A stretch of 64,000 bases of DNA from Gemmatimonadetes bacterium T265 (GCA_019973575.1 BPUI01000004.1:62001-126000); one strand, 5' to 3'. Shown: positions 9,519 to 17,953, numbered from the stretch's first letter. Made by a program: numbers and translations. Notes: generated from the letters alone by a model not told the origin.

Positions 9519-10709
9519 TCACGGCGCCCCGGGCTCGGATCCGGGCACGAGGCGGGCGACGAAGCCCCACCCGCCGTTCCGGTCACCGTACGTGTTACCG
9601 GTCGTGACCACCACGAGGTCGTTGCGGCCCGCCCGGAGCGGGAGCGGGACGGTGTCGCGCGCCAGCATGCGCGGGAAGTCCCCGCCGCGCCGCAGCGGGA
9701 GCGTGCCGGCGAACACGCGCTGGCCGTTCAGGAAGACGGCGGCGCGGTCGCAGTACCCGAACGCCAGGCGCGCCGCCCCGGCGCGGCCGCGCGTCAGCAC
9801 GGTGCGCGCGGCGACCGGCGTGACGTGCCCCTCGCTCGCCAGCGCCGAATAATACCGCGACACGTTGACCAGCCCGTCCGCGTCAGCGGTGATGGGGCGC
9901 CACCCGCGCGCGCTGTCCCTCGCCGGGGCGCGGTACCCGTCGAGGGTGGCCCCGATGAGGAGCGGCGACAGCCCCCACGCGGTGAGGGCCCCCGGGGCGG
10001 CCGGGCCGGTCCGCGCGAAGTCGGCCTCGGCTTTCGGCGCCCCCGACAGCGCTGCATAGCGGAAGTGCGAGAAGCGCTGCGTGCCGCTCGAGTTCCACAC
10101 GCCGACCGCGCCGCCCTGGGCCGGGTGCCGCAGCGCGACGACGAGCTGCGGGGCGGCGGCGCGGTCGACGGTCACGCGCGCCGTCCGCCCCCGCACCTCG
10201 AGCCGCACGTGGGTGGGGCGGGCCGTGTCGAGCGGGGCGGCCGCCTGCCCGTCGGGGTACAGGCGCCACGGGAGGAAGCGGCGGAACACGGGACTGTACT
10301 GGAGCGCGTCCGGCTGGCCCGACCGGTCCATCCGCAGGTACACGGTCTCGTACTCCTCGGGGGAGTGGGCGTGGAAGACGACGGCCGGGAAGGTCGTCGA
10401 GCGCACGTCGAACTCGACGAGGCCGTCCGCGAGATCGACGTCGGGCAGGAGGGCGAACCCCGGGACCGTCCAGGTCGTGTCGCCCTCGACCACCGTGCGC
10501 GTGGCTGGGCCGCCAACGAACGTCCACCGTTTGGAGTCGAACCCGACCTCGGTCAGCGCGGGGGTCGGCGCGGTAGCGGGCGCACTCGCGGGAGCCGCGG
10601 GGGCGCGCGGGCTCGTCCCGGAAACGGCGGCGAGGGCGGCGACGCCGAGGGCCGCCGGCGCGGCGCGGCGACCGGCGCGGACGAGGGAGGAGGGGTGCGG
10701 ACGTGCCAT
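9519..10709 (-). CDS. Secreted protein with concanavalin/LamG-like beta-sandwich
   Basis: A 396-aa exported protein. The ATG at 10709 is chosen because GGAG sits about 6 nt upstream and the peptide starts with a classical signal (ARPHPSSLVRAGRR then a hydrophobic Ala/Leu/Val stretch). An upstream in-frame extension to 10904 is Arg-rich and unlikely. Residues about 50-200 resemble the DUF1080/LamG-type jelly-roll (DVDLADGLVEFDVRS, FHAHSPEEYETVYLRM, WRLYPDG, THVRLEVRGRTARVTVD, GVWNSSGT), a fold used for sugar or glycan binding. A second beta-rich region contains FLNGQRVF and GWGFVARLV. Catalytic residues are not evident. The nearby fucosidase makes a carbohydrate role plausible. Confidence 0.7.
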   Translation of the reverse strand: MARPHPSSLVRAGRRAAPAALGVAALAAVSGTSPRAPAAPASAPATAPTPALTEVGFDSKRWTFVGGPATRTVVEGDTTWTVPGFALLPDVDLADGLVEFDVRSTTFPAVVFHAHSPEEYETVYLRMDRSGQPDALQYSPVFRRFLPWRLYPDGQAAAPLDTARPTHVRLEVRGRTARVTVDRAAAPQLVVALRHPAQGGAVGVWNSSGTQRFSHFRYAALSGAPKAEADFARTGPAAPGALTAWGLSPLLIGATLDGYRAPARDSARGWRPITADADGLVNVSRYYSALASEGHVTPVAARTVLTRGRAGAARLAFGYCDRAAVFLNGQRVFAGTLPLRRGGDFPRMLARDTVPLPLRAGRNDLVVVTTGNTYGDRNGGWGFVARLVPGSEPGAP

Positions 10710-11075
10710 GCGGGGCTCCGAAGGGGAGGGGCCGGGCGCACGGCAACGCACCGCGCGCAGGACACCGGCAGCGTACGCGCGCCGGTCGCGTCCGGGCCAG
10801 CCATTTGTGGCGAACGCCGGATGTGTGTCGCGAGCCGGCGCGGGCGCGAGCGGATCCCGGCCCCGCCCCTTCACGACGCGGTTAGCCGGGGCGAATCGTC
10901 GCAATGACGCTCGTGTTCTGCAGCGGATGTGCGCCTGGTTCAGCGCGTCAGGGTCTCACACGGTGGCGGATTCGGAGGCGAGCCGGCCGGGGGTGCGTAC
11001 CTGCGCCCGAACTCGTTTCGGCCTCCATTCGACCTAACGGGTGAGACACCTTGCCGGCCCTCGCAGAACCGACCG
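10710..11075. other. Intergenic region, no gene seen
   Basis: Between the secreted-protein gene and the dioxygenase gene. Frames here are short and Arg/Pro-rich. It holds the likely promoter area of the secreted-protein gene and one GGTTAGCC variant of the recurrent octamer at 10878. Nothing further is recognised. Confidence 0.4.
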
Positions 11076-11843
11076 TCACAGCGCCAGCACGTGGCGTGCG
11101 AGGGGGCCGAGGCGCGCTACCGTCTCCGGTCGCATCCGCGCCCCCAGGTCGAACCCGGACGGGACGTCGCGCGCGACGAAGTAGCCCTGCACCGAGCGCC
11201 GCGGCGCACCCGACGGATTCGCGGTGTGCCCGTGCCACGCGGACGCGTCGAAGACGACGAGCGACCCGGCCGGCCCGCACGCGAGCACCTCGCCCGGGTA
11301 CGCGGCCAGGCGGTCGGGGATGACGTCGTCCTCCGGCAGGTGCGGCCACCGGTGCGAGCCCGGCACGAACCGGGTGGCGCCGGTGTCCGGGCGGAACGCG
11401 TCGACCATGTAGATGAAGCCGGCCATCGGCCGCGCCGGGTCGTCGCGGCCGAGGTCAGCGTGGAGCGCCTGCGCCGCGGCGCCCGGCCGGAGCGTGCGCG
11501 CGAGCGTCGCGCTGAGCCGGAACGGCCGGCCGATCACGTGCGCCGCGGCCGCGAGGAGGGGCGGGTAGACGTACAGGGTGTCGAACGCGGCGCCGCGGTT
11601 GACGAGGTCGTACAGGCGCGCCGTCGTTCCGCCGGCCTTGAAGTCGGCCGAGCCCTCCCCCGCCGCCATCACCGCATCGTACGCCGCGGACAGGGGCGGC
11701 AGCCCCTCCGGCGCGAGCGGCCCGGGGAGGACCACGAAGCCCGCCTCGTGGAGCGCGTCTGCCGCACGCCCCGGCAGGTGATGGCCCGCGTGGAGTGCCT
11801 CGAACCAGCCGTCAGGGGAGCGCGTGTCCGCCGAGCCGTTCAC
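11076..11843 (-). CDS. Phytanoyl-CoA dioxygenase (PhyH) family protein
   Basis: A predicted non-haem Fe(II)/2-oxoglutarate oxygenase of about 255 aa with the double-stranded beta-helix pattern. The proximal iron ligands are His and Asp in ALHADLGRDD, the distal His is in FDASAWHGHTANPSG, and the 2-oxoglutarate Arg is probably in RRSVQGYFV. GFIYMVDAF and GATRFVPGSHRW are typical of PhyH relatives. The GTG at 11843 is preferred: translation from the far upstream ATG (12020) would add an Arg-rich shadow of the VOC gene that ends at 11869. It lies 25 nt after that VOC gene, probably in the same minus-strand transcript. The substrate is unknown. Confidence 0.85.
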   Translation of the reverse strand: MNGSADTRSPDGWFEALHAGHHLPGRAADALHEAGFVVLPGPLAPEGLPPLSAAYDAVMAAGEGSADFKAGGTTARLYDLVNRGAAFDTLYVYPPLLAAAAHVIGRPFRLSATLARTLRPGAAAQALHADLGRDDPARPMAGFIYMVDAFRPDTGATRFVPGSHRWPHLPEDDVIPDRLAAYPGEVLACGPAGSLVVFDASAWHGHTANPSGAPRRSVQGYFVARDVPSGFDLGARMRPETVARLGPLARHVLAL

Positions 11844-11868
11844 CGGGGGGGCCGCCTGGCGCCGTGCC

Positions 11869-12309
11869 TCAGCGCGCCGCCGCGGTGTCCGGGAGCGGGC
11901 GGCCGATCTCCCACGTGTGCCCAAAGGGGTCCACGACGCGGCCGAGGCGCCAGCCGTGCGCCTCCTCGACCGGGGCGACCTCGCGCGCGCCCGCCGCGAC
12001 CGCCCGCGCGACCGCCGCATCCGGGTCCGACACCGTGAGCACCAGACGCGCCGAGGCGCCGCCTAACGTCTCCGGGCTGGCAGCACCGTGCTCCGGTGCC
12101 TCGTCCGCCACCCAGAACTCCGCCCCACCGGCGGCGTCCCCGACGGCGAGGCGGGCCACCACCGCGCCGTCGGGCGCGTCCACGCGGTACACCGCGCGCG
12201 CGCCGAGCGCGGCCCGGTAGAAGGCGACCGCCCGTGCGCCGCCGCGTACGGCGAGCAGCGGGGCGAGCGAGGTGCCGACCGGTATGCTGCCTAACACCGG
12301 ATCACTCAC
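11869..12309 (-). CDS. VOC superfamily protein (PhnB/glyoxalase-like)
   Basis: A 146-aa vicinal-oxygen-chelate fold protein with two beta-alpha-beta-beta-beta halves: LAPLLAVRGGARAVAFYRAA and the second half ARLVLTVSDPDAAVARAVAAGA, ending VVDPFGHTWEIGRPL. The PhnB-like subgroup often acts on or sequesters small molecules; function is not predictable. It overlaps the small membrane-protein gene by 8 nt and is 25 nt before the dioxygenase gene, so an operon is likely. Two rare TTA Leu codons sit in octamer copies at 12061 and 12289. Confidence 0.88.
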   Translation of the reverse strand: MSDPVLGSIPVGTSLAPLLAVRGGARAVAFYRAALGARAVYRVDAPDGAVVARLAVGDAAGGAEFWVADEAPEHGAASPETLGGASARLVLTVSDPDAAVARAVAAGAREVAPVEEAHGWRLGRVVDPFGHTWEIGRPLPDTAAAR

Positions 12310-12544
12310 GGGTCGTCCGGGCGCGCGCCGTCCGCCGCACGACCACGCCCGCCCACACGCTCAACGTCGGGGAGGCGGCGGTGATCAGCACGAACCACGG
12401 GTCGCGCGCCAACGCCGGGGTTTCGGCGACGATGCGCCAGAGATGGGCGGCGGTGAGCAGGGCGAAGACCACGCAGGTGGTCAGCAGGTACGCACGCGTG
12501 TACACGCGCGTGGCGTTCGAGGCGGAGTCCGGGGCGGAGGGCAT
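12302..12544 (-). CDS. Small two-helix membrane protein
   Basis: An 80-aa protein with two hydrophobic segments: YLLTTCVVFALLTAAHLWRI (about 19-38) and WFVLITAASPTLSVWAGVVV (50-69), ending in a basic tail. No family name is recognised. It overlaps the start of the VOC gene downstream by 8 nt, which suggests translational coupling. Confidence 0.7.
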   Translation of the reverse strand: MPSAPDSASNATRVYTRAYLLTTCVVFALLTAAHLWRIVAETPALARDPWFVLITAASPTLSVWAGVVVRRTARARTTRE

Positions 12545-12611
12545 GGGCGCGTCGCGTTGGGGACGGTGGCGATTCTCAGGGCGGGTCGGCCGACGTCGCC
12601 CGCGGGGCGGC

Positions 12612-13016
12612 TCAGCCCCGCGGGGGGCTGACCGCCTGGCCGATGCGCAGCAGGTTGCCGTCCTCGTCGACGACGGCGAACTCGCGCATGCCCCACGGCG
12701 CGTCGCCGATCGGGTCCAGCCGCGGGATCCCGGCCCGCGGGAGCCCGGCGTCGGAGGCCGCGGTGAACCACGCGTCCGCGTCGCCCACTCTTATGTAGCA
12801 GCCGGCGTGCGACTCGGCGGGCCGCAGGGCGGGGTGCGCGAAGAAGTGCAGCTCGACGTCGCCGCGCGTGAGGATCGCGTACCCGTCGTCACTGGCCGGG
12901 TGCACCGCGCCGTCGAAGCCGAGCCGGCGGTAGAAGGCGAGCGTGGACGCGAGCGAGCGGCTGGGCAGCGTCGGGATCGCGAGGGCGGCGGCGGGCGGCG
13001 TGGCGACGGGCGGCAT
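12612..13016 (-). CDS. VOC superfamily protein (bleomycin-resistance/glyoxalase fold)
   Basis: A 134-aa single-chain VOC protein starting at the ATG at 13016. The pattern is ATPSRSLASTLAFYRRLGFDG-like at the N-terminus (residues 15-35), DVELHFFAHP in the middle, and FAVVDEDGNLLRIGQ at the end, matching bleomycin-resistance-like family members with the metal/ligand Glu or Asp in the EDGN turn. It lies 44 nt downstream of the VOC gene at 13061-13444, and a further small membrane gene follows. The fold does not allow the substrate to be named. Confidence 0.85.
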   Translation of the reverse strand: MPPVATPPAAALAIPTLPSRSLASTLAFYRRLGFDGAVHPASDDGYAILTRGDVELHFFAHPALRPAESHAGCYIRVGDADAWFTAASDAGLPRAGIPRLDPIGDAPWGMREFAVVDEDGNLLRIGQAVSPPRG

Positions 13017-13060
13017 GGCGGGAAGCGGGCGGCGGCGGAACGGTGGGGGGACCGCGGCGG

Positions 13061-13444
13061 TCAGGGAGCGGCCGGCGGCGGCTCCTGGTAGAGGCCGATC
13101 ACGTTCCCCGCGGGGTCGGCGATCCGCACGGTGAGCTCGGGCGCGTCGGCGCCTAACGGCTGGACGACCCCGGCGCCCTGCGCCACCGCGGCGTCCACGG
13201 CGGCCGCGACGTCGTCGACCATGACGTAGAGCAACAGCCCGACCTCGGCGGGGCGGCGGCCGGGCACGAAGGCGCCGCTCACCTGCCCCGTGGCGTCGTC
13301 GAAGGCCAGGCGGCCGTCGCCGCGGCGGCGCGTCCGCCACCCAAACACCGCGGCGTAGAACGCGGCCGAGCGCGCGACGTCGGCGTCGGTGTCGCCGGCC
13401 GGCAGCTCGACGTAACAGATCTTACCGTGCGTCGGCGAAGGCAT
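13061..13444 (-). CDS. VOC superfamily protein
   Basis: A 127-aa VOC-fold protein: GKICYVELPAGDTDADVARS, FYAAVFGWRTRRRG (the classic FYxxVFGW signature), LLLYVMVDDVAAAVDAAVAQG, and the ending RIADPAGNVIGLYQEP. It resembles the putative-glyoxylase CDCs of actinobacteria and Gemmatimonadota. The octamer at 13151 puts a TTA codon into the Pro-Leu-Gly-Ala stretch. It is the first of three VOC genes on this strand within 1.6 kb. Confidence 0.88.
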   Translation of the reverse strand: MPSPTHGKICYVELPAGDTDADVARSAAFYAAVFGWRTRRRGDGRLAFDDATGQVSGAFVPGRRPAEVGLLLYVMVDDVAAAVDAAVAQGAGVVQPLGADAPELTVRIADPAGNVIGLYQEPPPAAP

Positions 13445-13480
13445 CGTGCGTGAGGTGCAGACGGTGGGAGGAAGGCCGTG

Positions 13481-14230
13481 CTATTCCAGGCGCAACGCGA
13501 CGAGCGGGTCCGCGCGCGCCGCGCGGCGCGCCGGCCGCCAGCTCGCGACGGCGGCGACGTCCAGGAGCAGCGCCGGCACCCCGAGGAAGACGACGGCGTC
13601 GGGCGCGCGGCCGCGCGCCAGGTGCAGCTGGACGAGGAGCGCCAGGCCCCACCCCGCGCCGGCGCCGCGCCCGGCCACGCCGAGCGTCTCGCGCACGATC
13701 TGCCGCACGAGCCGCCGCGGCGTCGCGCCGAGCGCGAGCCGCAGGGGGCCGAGCACGGCGAAGAGGGGCGCGAAGAAGCGGCCGCGGGCCGGCGTGAGGC
13801 CGAGCGCCCCGAAGAAGTTGGCGGAGGCGAGCCGCCCGTACGTGCGCTCGGCGCGGTCGGGGGCGCCGACGTTGAGCGGCGTCATGCGGAACGCGACCAG
13901 GTCGCGGTACGTGCGCAGCCGCCCGCGCTGGTCCTGGTACTCGGGCCACGAGACGCGCGGGTACGACCCGTCGGCCGCGCCGCGGGGCTCGACGAAGTGG
14001 AAGTCCGCGCCGCCGCGCACGCCCGGCAGCGGCCGGAGCACCACGGCCTCCAGCCACGAGAAGACCGCCGTGTTGACCCCGACGCCGACGCCTAACGACA
14101 GGACGACGACGAGCGCGAGCCCCGGGATCCGCCGGACGGCGCGCCACGCGTGGCGGACCTCGCGGCGGGCCGTCTCGAACGCGCGACCGAACCCCTGCGC
14201 GACCCTCTGCTCGAACCGCGACATGCGCAT
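13481..14230 (-). pseudogene. ADOP permease with a large in-frame internal deletion
   Basis: The ATG at 14230 begins a normal ADOP N-terminus: a first transmembrane helix (LALVVVLSLGVGVGVNTAVFSW) and periplasmic start with SANFFGALGLTPARGRFF. The sequence then jumps straight to the far C-terminal FtsX domain (LALGATPRRLVRQIVRE to RADPLVALRLE). About 500-600 residues of the usual 800-900 are missing, including the first FtsX domain and second periplasmic core. The reading frame stays open over 249 codons, so a shortened protein could still be made, but it is unlikely to transport. It follows a prefix-domain membrane gene and a PadR gene, so this was once a complete PadR-ADOP operon. Confidence 0.8.
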
Positions 14231-14291
14231 GCCCCCGGGCACAGGTGAGACGACGACGGCAGGCCTGTGGTGCGACGGCGCGACGCCCGCG

Positions 14292-14990
14292 CTACACCGC
14301 CGACCCGAACCGGCGGACGAAGGCGAGGTCGACCCGCGCGACGATGGCCACGGCCGCCACCCACGCCGCGACCGTCGCCGCGGTGCGGAGGAGCACCTGC
14401 GCGGGCGCCAGCACGTCGTGGAGGGCCGTGTGCGTGACGGTGACCGCCGCGAGGAGCGCCGCGAACGTGGCCAGCAGCCGGGCCGGCCGGCGGTCGAGCC
14501 GCACGCAGAGCGGGGCGACGTCGAGCTCCCAGGCGGCGACGGCGACGAGGACGAGGCCGACCGCGGCGCGGACCGCGGGCGCGTGCCACGGCGGCAGGCG
14601 CGGGCCGTCGGGGCCGAACGCAAGGCCGGGGTGCGCGAGCGCCTGGAGCGCCACCGCGGCGGCCAGCGACGCCGCGCCCGAGGCGAGCACCTTGGCCGCG
14701 TAGAGCGCGGCCCGCCCCGGCCGGTGGGCGCGGCGCAGCCCGGCGGCGACGGCCGGGACGTCGCCGAACCGCGCCAGCGCCGCCTCAAGGGCCTCGGCCG
14801 GCGCGATGCCGCGCGCCTCCGCGGACGCGAGCGCGTCCTCGAAGTGCGCGGTCAGCTCGCGCCGGAGGTCGGCGCGCGCCGGCGCGCTCGGCAGGCGCGC
14901 GTCGCGCACCAGCCGCTCGACGAGGGTCTCGACCGGCGTCCCGGCGGGCGCCTCGCCCGGATCGTTAGGCACGTCAGACACGTGAGGCAT
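14292..14990 (-). CDS. Membrane protein with permease-prefix-like N-terminal domain
   Basis: A 232-aa protein. The soluble helical N-terminus (ADLRRELTAHFEDALASAEA, ALEAALARFGDVPAVAAGLR; residues 37-88) matches the permease-prefix/HAAS-like domain that is fused to the ADOP permeases at 44920 and 48490. Four hydrophobic helices follow (about 97-117, 134-152, 167-185, 196-220). It overlaps the PadR gene by 17 nt and precedes the deleted ADOP gene by about 60 nt. Here the prefix module seems to be encoded as a separate membrane protein of the same operon. Confidence 0.75.
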   Translation of the reverse strand: MPHVSDVPNDPGEAPAGTPVETLVERLVRDARLPSAPARADLRRELTAHFEDALASAEARGIAPAEALEAALARFGDVPAVAAGLRRAHRPGRAALYAAKVLASGAASLAAAVALQALAHPGLAFGPDGPRLPPWHAPAVRAAVGLVLVAVAAWELDVAPLCVRLDRRPARLLATFAALLAAVTVTHTALHDVLAPAQVLLRTAATVAAWVAAVAIVARVDLAFVRRFGSAV

Positions 14991-15348
14991 CGGCGTCCCC
15001 CGCGGCCGGGGTGGCCGCGCGTGGCACCGCGAGGATGGCGCCCACGGCCGCGGCGAGGGCCGCCCACTGCCGCCGCTTGGACGCCGCCGTGCGCCGGCCC
15101 TTGGGCGTCAGCGCGTAGTACTTCCGCGCGCGCCCCGTCTCGCCCTCGCGCCACTCGGCGACGAGGAGCCCGGCCCGCTCCATCTGGTGGAGGGCCGGGT
15201 AGATGGTGCCCTCCTTGAGCTGGAACTGCTGCGCACTCCGGCGCTCCGCCTCCTGTACCAGCTCGTAACCGTACATCGCCCGCTCGCCCAGGAGCGAGAG
15301 GATGAGGAGGCCGACGGTGCCGGTCAGGAACTCGCGGTCGTAATCCAT
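14974..15348 (-). CDS. PadR-family transcriptional regulator
   Basis: A 124-aa winged-helix regulator of the short PadR type. GLLILSLLGERAMYGYELVQE, the recognition region LKEGTIYPALHQMERAGLLVAEW and the wing RKYYALTPKGRR are characteristic. It probably represses its own operon (this gene, the prefix-domain membrane protein and the deleted ADOP permease). A double palindrome at 15374-15413 lies just upstream of the ATG at 15348. The C-terminus (residues 90-124) is Ala-rich and overlaps the next gene. Confidence 0.93.
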   Translation of the reverse strand: MDYDREFLTGTVGLLILSLLGERAMYGYELVQEAERRSAQQFQLKEGTIYPALHQMERAGLLVAEWREGETGRARKYYALTPKGRRTAASKRRQWAALAAAVGAILAVPRAATPAAGDADASRV

Positions 15349-15373
15349 GCGGTGCAGGCGCGGGGCGGACGGG

Positions 15374-15413
15374 GTACCTTGTTCGGCAAGGTACTATGCC
15401 TTGCTGAGCAAGG
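15374..15413 (-). promoter_or_regulatory. Double palindromic PadR operator
   Basis: GTACCTTG-TTCGG-CAAGGTAC (15374-15394) is a perfect inverted repeat, and CCTTGCT-G-AGCAAGG (15399-15413) is a second one sharing the half-site CCTTG. They lie 26-65 nt upstream of the PadR start. A -35-like TTGACC on the minus strand (15412-15417) overlaps the outer site. PadR proteins typically bind such sites, so autoregulation is a strong inference. Confidence 0.7.
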
Positions 15414-15644
15414 TCAACGGGTCGGCCGCCGACGTGTGCTCGGTCGCACCTGGGCGACCCCGCACGAGCGGAATGTTTGGGCTCGCCTCGCCACCCCGGC
15501 GCGAGCCCTAACGGCGCGCCGCCCGTCGAGCTGCTCCCGCGCAGCTCGGGGAGGTGTCCGACCCTCGCCGACGAGCCTCCCTCGAAACCCCTCGATCCAC
15601 GATCCACCCTCGAAACGATCAGAGTATCAATAAGTACGTATGTA

Positions 15645-15673
15645 TTGACCTGGGTTCTGGCCTAGCATATGAT
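15645..15673 (+). promoter_or_regulatory. Sigma-70-type promoter of the epoxide-hydrolase-like gene
   Basis: TTGACC (15645-15650), a 17-nt spacer and TATGAT (15668-15673) stand in a locally AT-rich patch. The predicted start is near 15680, giving a leader of about 40 nt before GTG 15721. Directly upstream, TACGTATG (15635-15642) repeats the 8-mer found inside the TetR promoter at 18570-18577, suggesting control by that TetR protein. Confidence 0.6.
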
Positions 15674-15720
15674 CCCGCTTCCGAGAAGGGGTAAATCACC
15701 CACGGCGACGCAGCGGACCT

Positions 15721-16653
15721 GTGAAGCACCACCGGATTGACACGAACGACGTCATCCTGCACGTGGCGGAGCTGGGTGAGGGCCCGGCTGTGCTGTTCGT
15801 GCACGGGTTCCCCGATACCTGGCGCGGCTGGCGGCGGCAGATGGAAGCGGTCGCCGGGGCCGGATACCGCGCTCTCGCGCTCGACAACCGCGGCTATGGC
15901 GAGAGCTCCCGGCCGGACGACCCGGCGCGCTACACACAGTTTTACTCGGTCGGGGACCTCGTCGGGGTGCTGGCCCTGCTCGGCGTCGAGCACGCGACCC
16001 TTGTCGGGCACGACTTCGGCGCGGCCACGGTGTGGAGTGCGGCCATGATGCGCCCCGATCTGTTCCCGGCGGTATTCGCCTTAAGCGTGCCCCCGCTAGT
16101 GCCGGGCGGGACGAGCTTTCTCCAACAGATGCGGGACCAGGGGCTCACCGACTTCTACATGTTCCGCCAGATGCGCCCCGAGGCAGAGGTGGAGTGGGCC
16201 GACGCCGCCGTCTCGGTCCCGGGCATGTTGTACTGGACCTCGGGGCTCGCCCCAGCGGACGGGCGCTGGGACCCGGTCGACCCCGCCCGCGGGCTGGTCC
16301 GCCCCTCCCCGATCGGCGTCCCGCCGTTCGCGGACGCCGACGACGTGGCGGCGGCCGTGGGCGAGTTCACGCGGCACGGGTTCCGCGGGCCCCTCAACTA
16401 TTACCGCGCTATCCAGCCCTACTTCGACGAGGCGGGCGCCTTCGCGGGGGCCCCGATTCGGCAGCCGTCCTTCTTCACGGTTGGCGCCGTGGACGGCATG
16501 CAGCGCCTGCGGGCGGCCACCGAGGCGGGGCTGCGCCCCACGCTCCCGGGCCTGCGCGGCTTCGTGGAGCTGCCTGGCGTCGGGCACTGGCCGCAGCTGG
16601 AGGCCACGGCGGTGGTGAACGACGCCCTCCTCGGCTTCCTGCGTTCGCTCTGA
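15721..16653 (+). CDS. Alpha/beta hydrolase, soluble epoxide hydrolase-like
   Basis: A 310-aa alpha/beta-hydrolase starting at GTG. FVHGFPDTWRGW (residues 26-37) is the epoxide-hydrolase-type oxyanion motif, the nucleophile is Asp98 in LVGHDFGAA, and the catalytic His lies in GVGHWPQLE near residue 291. An Asp nucleophile favours epoxide hydrolase or haloalkane dehalogenase chemistry over esterase. A cap domain occupies the middle (FYMFRQM to LNYYRAIQPYF). Family length is normal and the frame intact. A good promoter lies at 15645-15673. The neighbouring genes at 16985-18552 (DUF4345, NTF2-like, TetR) are convergent and may belong to the same regulon. Confidence 0.9.
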   Translation: MKHHRIDTNDVILHVAELGEGPAVLFVHGFPDTWRGWRRQMEAVAGAGYRALALDNRGYGESSRPDDPARYTQFYSVGDLVGVLALLGVEHATLVGHDFGAATVWSAAMMRPDLFPAVFALSVPPLVPGGTSFLQQMRDQGLTDFYMFRQMRPEAEVEWADAAVSVPGMLYWTSGLAPADGRWDPVDPARGLVRPSPIGVPPFADADDVAAAVGEFTRHGFRGPLNYYRAIQPYFDEAGAFAGAPIRQPSFFTVGAVDGMQRLRAATEAGLRPTLPGLRGFVELPGVGHWPQLEATAVVNDALLGFLRSL

Positions 16654-16984
16654 AAAGGCAGACGTTCTCCTCCTCCACAAGGCTGCTCGGACTGCGGCGT
16701 CGGTCATACCCGCGGGTGCCGCCGGCGGCACGCGCGTCCTGGCGCGCAGCCCGGCTACGCAGACGGCGGACGTGTTAGCCTTGGTGCCGCGGTCAAGCGC
16801 GCCGGCCCGGGGCGAGCGCTGTATGTGCTAGGTGCGCGCGCCAATGTCCCCGCGCGCACCCCGATGCCCGCCGCGGCGAGAACAGGTCTGCAAAATCGGC
16901 ACGGCTCCGTCAGGTGCGCCACCTCGCCGAGTTGCTGCCCCGTCGGCGGTAATTTGGCGGTGCCCCACCGGGCGTGAGTGATCC
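16654..16984. other. Intergenic region between convergent genes
   Basis: No gene seen. It separates the hydrolase gene from the convergent DUF4345 remnant. Base composition is mixed, with a lower-GC patch at 16900-17000. No clear terminator hairpin was found. Confidence 0.35.
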
Positions 16985-17379
16985 TCACTGCTGACGCACG
17001 ACGGCAACACACCACATGGCGAGGAGTAGCGCGCCGATGATCTCGAGGTCCATGGCGCCGATCAGGGGTGCCGGGGGAAGGCCGAACCTGGCCGCCGTGA
17101 CCGCCCACTGCCGCTCAGGAAAAGCACCTCGCACAGTAGATCGGACCAGTCGCGGCTTGCTACCAAGTCCGACGAGCACGTCCACAGGAGCAGGCCGAAG
17201 CCGAACCACATGGCTCCCCAAAACCCAATCTGGCTGTTCAGGGCCGGACTGCGCACGGCGTTGTCGGAAAGCTTGACCCCTGTCGCGCCGAAGATGCCAG
17301 CGCCGAACAGGAGGTCGCCGAGCCCGGTCGCGAACGGCACGATGCACGACAGCCTCACCACGCTCGTTAGCGTCTTCAC
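16985..17379 (-). pseudogene. DUF4345-like membrane protein gene, frameshifted
   Basis: A GTG at 17379 preceded by GGAAGGA opens MKTLTSVVRL followed by LGDLLFGAGIFGATGVKL and NSQIGFWGAMWFGFGLLLW, the pattern of small DUF4345 membrane proteins. The frame stays family-like to LCEVLFLSGSGR near 17100, then turns Arg/Pro-rich and stops at 17062. In the next frame the expected ending appears: AARFGLPPAPLIGAM and IIGALLLAMW, stopping at 16985. A single-base indel near 17095 would restore about 130 residues with four helices. It is upstream-linked to the NTF2-like and TetR genes on the same strand. Confidence 0.7.
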
Positions 17380-17572
17380 CGCTTCCTTCCAAGCTTCAAC
17401 TCGCCGGCGGGCCAGTCAGCGCGCGATTGCGCGCGGCGCGGTAGTAGTTCAGGGCCGCATGCACACCGGTGCACTGAGATTCGGCGACGGCGTGCACTGC
17501 GTCATCTCGGACGTCAGCAAGTGGGTGGTGGGCGCGGGCGGGCCTTTAGGCCCTGGGTCCGAAGGCGCCGCC

Positions 17573-17953
17573 TCAGCGGCGCACCACGGCGGGGGCGCGC
17601 TCGTCCATGTAGACGAAGTGGCCGATCGCGGATCGGACGACCTGGCCGGTGTCGCGTAGCGTGGCCACGAGTTCGCCGCGCAGGACCTTGACCGGCCCGC
17701 CGTCCCAGAATCCGTGCACCTAGTGCCGGGTGTCGGCGCCCGTGTCGGGCGCGCGCAGGCCCTCGCGGGTGGCCTCGCGCCCGCGCCACCGATGCACGCC
17801 GAGCTGCACGTCGACGTCGTCGGCGAGGATGTCGAAGCCGGTGCCGTACATGCGGCCGTCCAGCTCCCGGAAGAACGCCGTCACCCAGTCGGGCGTGAGG
17901 GCCAGGCGGAGGGTCGCCGCAGGCGTCGGTGGCGGGGGCGCGTCCGGGGTCAT
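17573..17953 (-). pseudogene. NTF2/SnoaL-like protein gene with an in-frame amber codon
   Basis: The ATG at 17953 overlaps the TetR stop (ATGA). The peptide has WVTAFFRELDGRMYGTGFD and DVDVQLGVHRWRGREATREGL, a SnoaL/NTF2-fold pattern. After GADTRH comes TAG (codon 78), and the same frame continues with VHGFWDGGPVKVLRGELVA and IGHFVYMDERAPAVVRR to a proper stop at 17573, 126 residues in all. The protein continues on both sides of a single stop codon, so a CAG-to-TAG change (or error) is likely. The intact form would be a small NTF2-fold enzyme or binding protein co-transcribed with TetR. Confidence 0.7.

Noticed and set aside
7641-10907. A plus-strand open frame of over 1000 codons
   Set aside because: It is antisense to the LytTR pair and the secreted-protein gene, Arg/Pro/Ala-rich and without motifs: a GC-bias shadow.
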